In this document: positions 22,784-24,902 of the stretch, piece by piece
Layout of the letters: each line of letters starts with the position of its first letter
Position numbering within the stretch: position 1 is the first letter of the stretch
DNA from: Pseudomonadota bacterium
GTDB taxonomy: Bacteria > Pseudomonadota > Alphaproteobacteria > Rhizobiales > Rhizobiaceae
Length of the DNA: 24,902 nucleotides
Assembly: GCA_023399635.1 (NCBI GenBank)
Contig: JAEWOP010000128.1
Coordinates: 1 to 24,902, forward strand
Direction of reading: 5' to 3'
Position numbers and translations under genes: made by a program
Notes under the pieces: generated by a model
What the model was told of the DNA's origin: nothing
Databases searched by the model: none
What the model saw: the letters and a program-made list of their open reading frames with translations, nothing else

Positions 22784-23383
22784 CTAGCGGCATCTCGATC
22801 GAACCAGCCGACCATTCGGAAGGTCGTTCTCCACCACCTTTTCCCGAGCCGTTTCTGGAGCCAAGCCGAGATCGAGCCATCTTCGGAGCAGTCGCTCCTC
22901 CAATACGTTCTCCGGCGGGGCCAACATGACGGAGAGGTCGATGGCCTCTGCGAGATCCATCCACCCCGCTTCATCCAGCAGGAGATAGTTGCCTTCAATC
23001 AGGATGAAGCGCGTTTGCACAGGAACTGCTCGGGCAGCAGCGATCGAAAGCTCGCGGGCTCTGTCGAACAAAGGGACCAGAACTTCCTCGTCCCCCTGAT
23101 GTAGTGCCTTGAGGACGTCCAGCAGCCCCCGGATGTCGAATGTCTGCGGTGCGCCCTTTCTCTCGAGAAGCCTCTTCTCCTCCAGGATCGCGTTGTCCAT
23201 ATGGAATCCGTCCATGGGCACAACCGCGGCGCTTTCTCCTCGCGCCGCGAGTTCACCCGCGATCTCTTCGGCCAAAGTCGACTTACCAGATCCTGGTGGG
23301 CCGGCTATAGCCACGAGGAAGCGCTTGGCGGCGCCGGCGCGAGTGATGATATGCTCGGCGAGTTCCCCTGTCCTCTGGGTCAT
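22784..23383 (-). CDS. frcK: FrcK-like P-loop kinase of the fructose importer operon
   Basis: This is a 199-residue P-loop kinase of the uridine kinase/pantothenate kinase-like family. Walker A is GPPGSGKST (28-36); PMDGFHMDNAIL (about 56-67) is the family substrate/catalytic segment, and FILIEGNYLLLDEAGW the Walker B region. In Sinorhizobium the equivalent gene is frcK, after frcA in frcBCAK, with an unsettled role in sugar phosphorylation. The ATG at 23383 overlaps the frcA stop (ATGA), supporting the same operon. It converges with allE with 41 bp between stops. The name rests on order and family resemblance. Confidence 0.82.
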   Translation of the reverse strand: MTQRTGELAEHIITRAGAAKRFLVAIAGPPGSGKSTLAEEIAGELAARGESAAVVPMDGFHMDNAILEEKRLLERKGAPQTFDIRGLLDVLKALHQGDEEVLVPLFDRARELSIAAARAVPVQTRFILIEGNYLLLDEAGWMDLAEAIDLSVMLAPPENVLEERLLRRWLDLGLAPETAREKVVENDLPNGRLVRSRCR

Positions 23384-24159
23384 GCTGCGACGGGTTGATC
23401 AGGTGTCTTTGCTCCCGTCATCAGGGCAACCGCATCAGACATGCTGTAGTCCTTTGGGTTGATGACGGTCAGGCGTCGGCCCAGGCGGTGAATGTGAATC
23501 CGGTCGGCAACCTCGAAGACGTGCGGCATGTTGTGCGAAATCAGCACAATCGGAATGCCGCGGCGACGGACGTCAAGAATGAGTTCGAGCACCTTGCGAC
23601 TTTCTTTGACACCAAGTGCCGCGGTCGGTTCATCAAGAATGATGACCTTGGAACCAAACGCCGCCGCGCGCGCCACGGCCACTCCCTGACGTTGGCCCCC
23701 AGACAAGGTCTCGACCGCCTGGTTGATGTTCTGGATCGTCATGAGCCCGAGTTCGCTCAGCTTCTCACGTGCAAAGCTCTCCATCGCGCCGCGGTCCAGT
23801 TTGCGTAACCATTTGCCAGTGAAGCCGGGCTTACGCAGTTCGCGTCCGAGGAACATGTTGTCCGCGATGGAGAGGGCTGGCGAGAGCGCCAGGTTCTGGT
23901 AGACGGTTTCGATACCGGCCCTGCGGGCTTCAATCGGGGAGCGGAATTGGACAACCTGACCTTCCAGCCGGATCTCTCCCTCGTCTGGCGTTATCGCTCC
24001 GGAGATCGCCTTGATCATGGATGATTTGCCGGCGCCGTTGTCACCGATCACGGCCAGGATCTCGCCGGGGTAGAGGTCAAAATCTGCGTTGTCCAATGCG
24101 GTCACACGGCCATAGCGTTTGACCAGGCCCCGGGCGCTCAGGATGGGTTCTCTCGTCAT
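23380..24159 (-). CDS. frcA: Fructose-type sugar ABC transporter, ATP-binding protein
   Basis: This is a 259-residue single-domain ATPase, as in the FrcA group and unlike the double ATPase of the other importer in this window. Walker A is GDNGAGKSS (39-47), the signature LSGGQRQGVAVARA, Walker B VIILDEPTAALG, and the H-loop LISHNMPHVFEVADR. The ATG at 24159 shares its A with the frcC stop (TGATG), and GGAAGG lies about 10 nt upstream; a longer start at 24183 would overlap frcC by 25 nt and is less likely. The known Sinorhizobium system imports fructose, ribose and mannose; specificity here is inferred from order. Confidence 0.9.
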   Translation of the reverse strand: MTREPILSARGLVKRYGRVTALDNADFDLYPGEILAVIGDNGAGKSSMIKAISGAITPDEGEIRLEGQVVQFRSPIEARRAGIETVYQNLALSPALSIADNMFLGRELRKPGFTGKWLRKLDRGAMESFAREKLSELGLMTIQNINQAVETLSGGQRQGVAVARAAAFGSKVIILDEPTAALGVKESRKVLELILDVRRRGIPIVLISHNMPHVFEVADRIHIHRLGRRLTVINPKDYSMSDAVALMTGAKTPDQPVAA

Positions 24160-24902
24160 CAACTTGCTACCTTCCTGATCCATTGATCAATAGCGACCGC
24201 TGCAATGATAAGAACGCCGATGAGCAGGTAGGTCCATTGGGGGTCCGTGCCGATCAGGCGAAGTCCCAGCGAGAAGACGCCGACGATCAACGCGCCGAAC
24301 AGCATTCCGAAAATAGACCCCCGACCACCAAAGAGCGAAAGGCCACCGATCACGACGGCGGTGATGGATTCGATGTTGGTGAACTGACCGGCAGTGGGCG
24401 ATACAGAACCGATGCGCCCAATCAGTGCCCAGCCTGCGAAGGCGCAGATAAGACCCGACAGCGTGTAAACTCCAATGAGCATTCGCTTGACGTTGACGCC
24501 TGCGAGTTCTGCTGCGTCGGGATCGTCTCCCACGGCATACACATGGCGTCCCCAGGCGGTATTGTTGAGCACGTACCAGAGCAGCGCGACGAGCAGCACC
24601 ATAGCGATAACGCCATAGGTGAGCACGGCACCACCAAGGCGGATGTTCTGCCCGAAGAACTGCAGGATCGGCGCAGTCTGCGCGATGTCCTGAGATCTTA
24701 TCGTCTCGTTTGCGGAGTACAGGAAGTTGGAAGCCAGCACGATCTGCCACATGCCGAGCGTTACGATGAACGGCGGCAACTTCATTCGAGCGACAAGCAT
24801 GCCGTTTATCCAGCCGCAGAAGGCGCCAACCAAGAAGCCGCAAAAGATCGAAACGGTTGGAGGTAGGCCGTAGCGGAAGGTGAACTGCCCCATTACCACG
24901 GA
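24159..24902 (-). CDS. frcC: Fructose-type sugar ABC transporter permease, partial (5' end outside window)
   Basis: This shows the C-terminal 247 residues of an RbsC-type permease; the reading frame is open to the window edge, so roughly the first 110 residues are missing. Visible are six or seven membrane helices, PPFIVTLGMWQIV, the coupling loop AVGDDPDAAELAGVNVKRM (close to the family standard), and ESITAVVIGGLSLFGGRGS. Its stop overlaps the start of frcA. The binding protein gene (frcB) would be expected upstream, outside the window. Confidence 0.88.
   Translation of the reverse strand, partial: SVVMGQFTFRYGLPPTVSIFCGFLVGAFCGWINGMLVARMKLPPFIVTLGMWQIVLASNFLYSANETIRSQDIAQTAPILQFFGQNIRLGGAVLTYGVIAMVLLVALLWYVLNNTAWGRHVYAVGDDPDAAELAGVNVKRMLIGVYTLSGLICAFAGWALIGRIGSVSPTAGQFTNIESITAVVIGGLSLFGGRGSIFGMLFGALIVGVFSLGLRLIGTDPQWTYLLIGVLIIAAVAIDQWIRKVAS

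Noticed and set aside
1..24902. tRNA, rRNA, CRISPR array, insertion sequence or attachment site
   Set aside because: No cloverleaf-like segments, regularly spaced repeats, transposase-like frames or integrase genes were seen. A covariance-model search would be needed to exclude small RNAs.

Overview
The window looks like chromosomal or chromid DNA of a Rhizobiales bacterium, most likely Rhizobiaceae (Rhizobium, Ensifer or Agrobacterium type). The evidence is the high G+C, the frcC-frcA-frcK order known from the Sinorhizobium fructose importer, the NspC/carboxyspermidine dehydrogenase polyamine pair, the DUF982, DUF992 and DUF6894 proteins common in rhizobia, and GGAAC-N18-TT sequences that match the general stress (RpoE2/EcfG) promoter. 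I see no rRNA, tRNA, insertion sequence, prophage or CRISPR array.

Layout. 1-447: C-terminus of an acyl-CoA dehydrogenase. 553-771: small DUF6894 protein with a stress-type promoter. 964-3593: an M14-type metallopeptidase and a fumarylacetoacetate hydrolase family enzyme. 3615-8164: a respiratory block, with cytochrome oxidase subunit II, a subunit I+III fusion and a small membrane protein on the minus strand. A DUF2231 membrane protein is transcribed against them, and a CopD/HemJ-like membrane protein lies beyond it. 8452-8982: secreted DUF992 protein. 9195-11581: alternative spermidine pathway (decarboxylase and dehydrogenase). 11629-13598 (minus): soluble GAF sensor kinase and NarL-type response regulator. 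13863-19258 (plus): a complete sugar-type ABC importer (binding protein, double ATPase, two permeases) and an SMP-30 lactonase. 19255-20125 (minus): DUF982 protein and a stress-type flavin split-barrel protein. 20252-21808: membrane GGDEF-EAL protein. 21921-22742: (S)-ureidoglycine aminohydrolase. 22784-24902 (minus): frcK, frcA and the 3' part of frcC.

How the genes work together. The binding-protein gene is followed by a strong hairpin terminator and then by four genes joined by ATGA overlaps. This suggests one operon in which the binding protein is made in excess and an imported or periplasmically oxidised sugar is processed by the lactonase. The kinase/regulator pair reads away from it across a 264-bp region holding a perfect 14-bp palindrome, so it is a candidate regulator. 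In the cox block, subunit II and the I+III fusion overlap by 4 nt, as do the fusion and the small membrane protein. The fusion has all haem and copper ligands but Gln where A-family oxidases have the K-pathway Lys.

Most of the window is ordinary metabolic and transport DNA. The points most worth checking are the oxidase proton-channel substitutions, the stress-promoter matches, the kinase/transporter pairing, and a plus-strand terminator that lies beyond an antisense gene. I found no convincing wholly new system.
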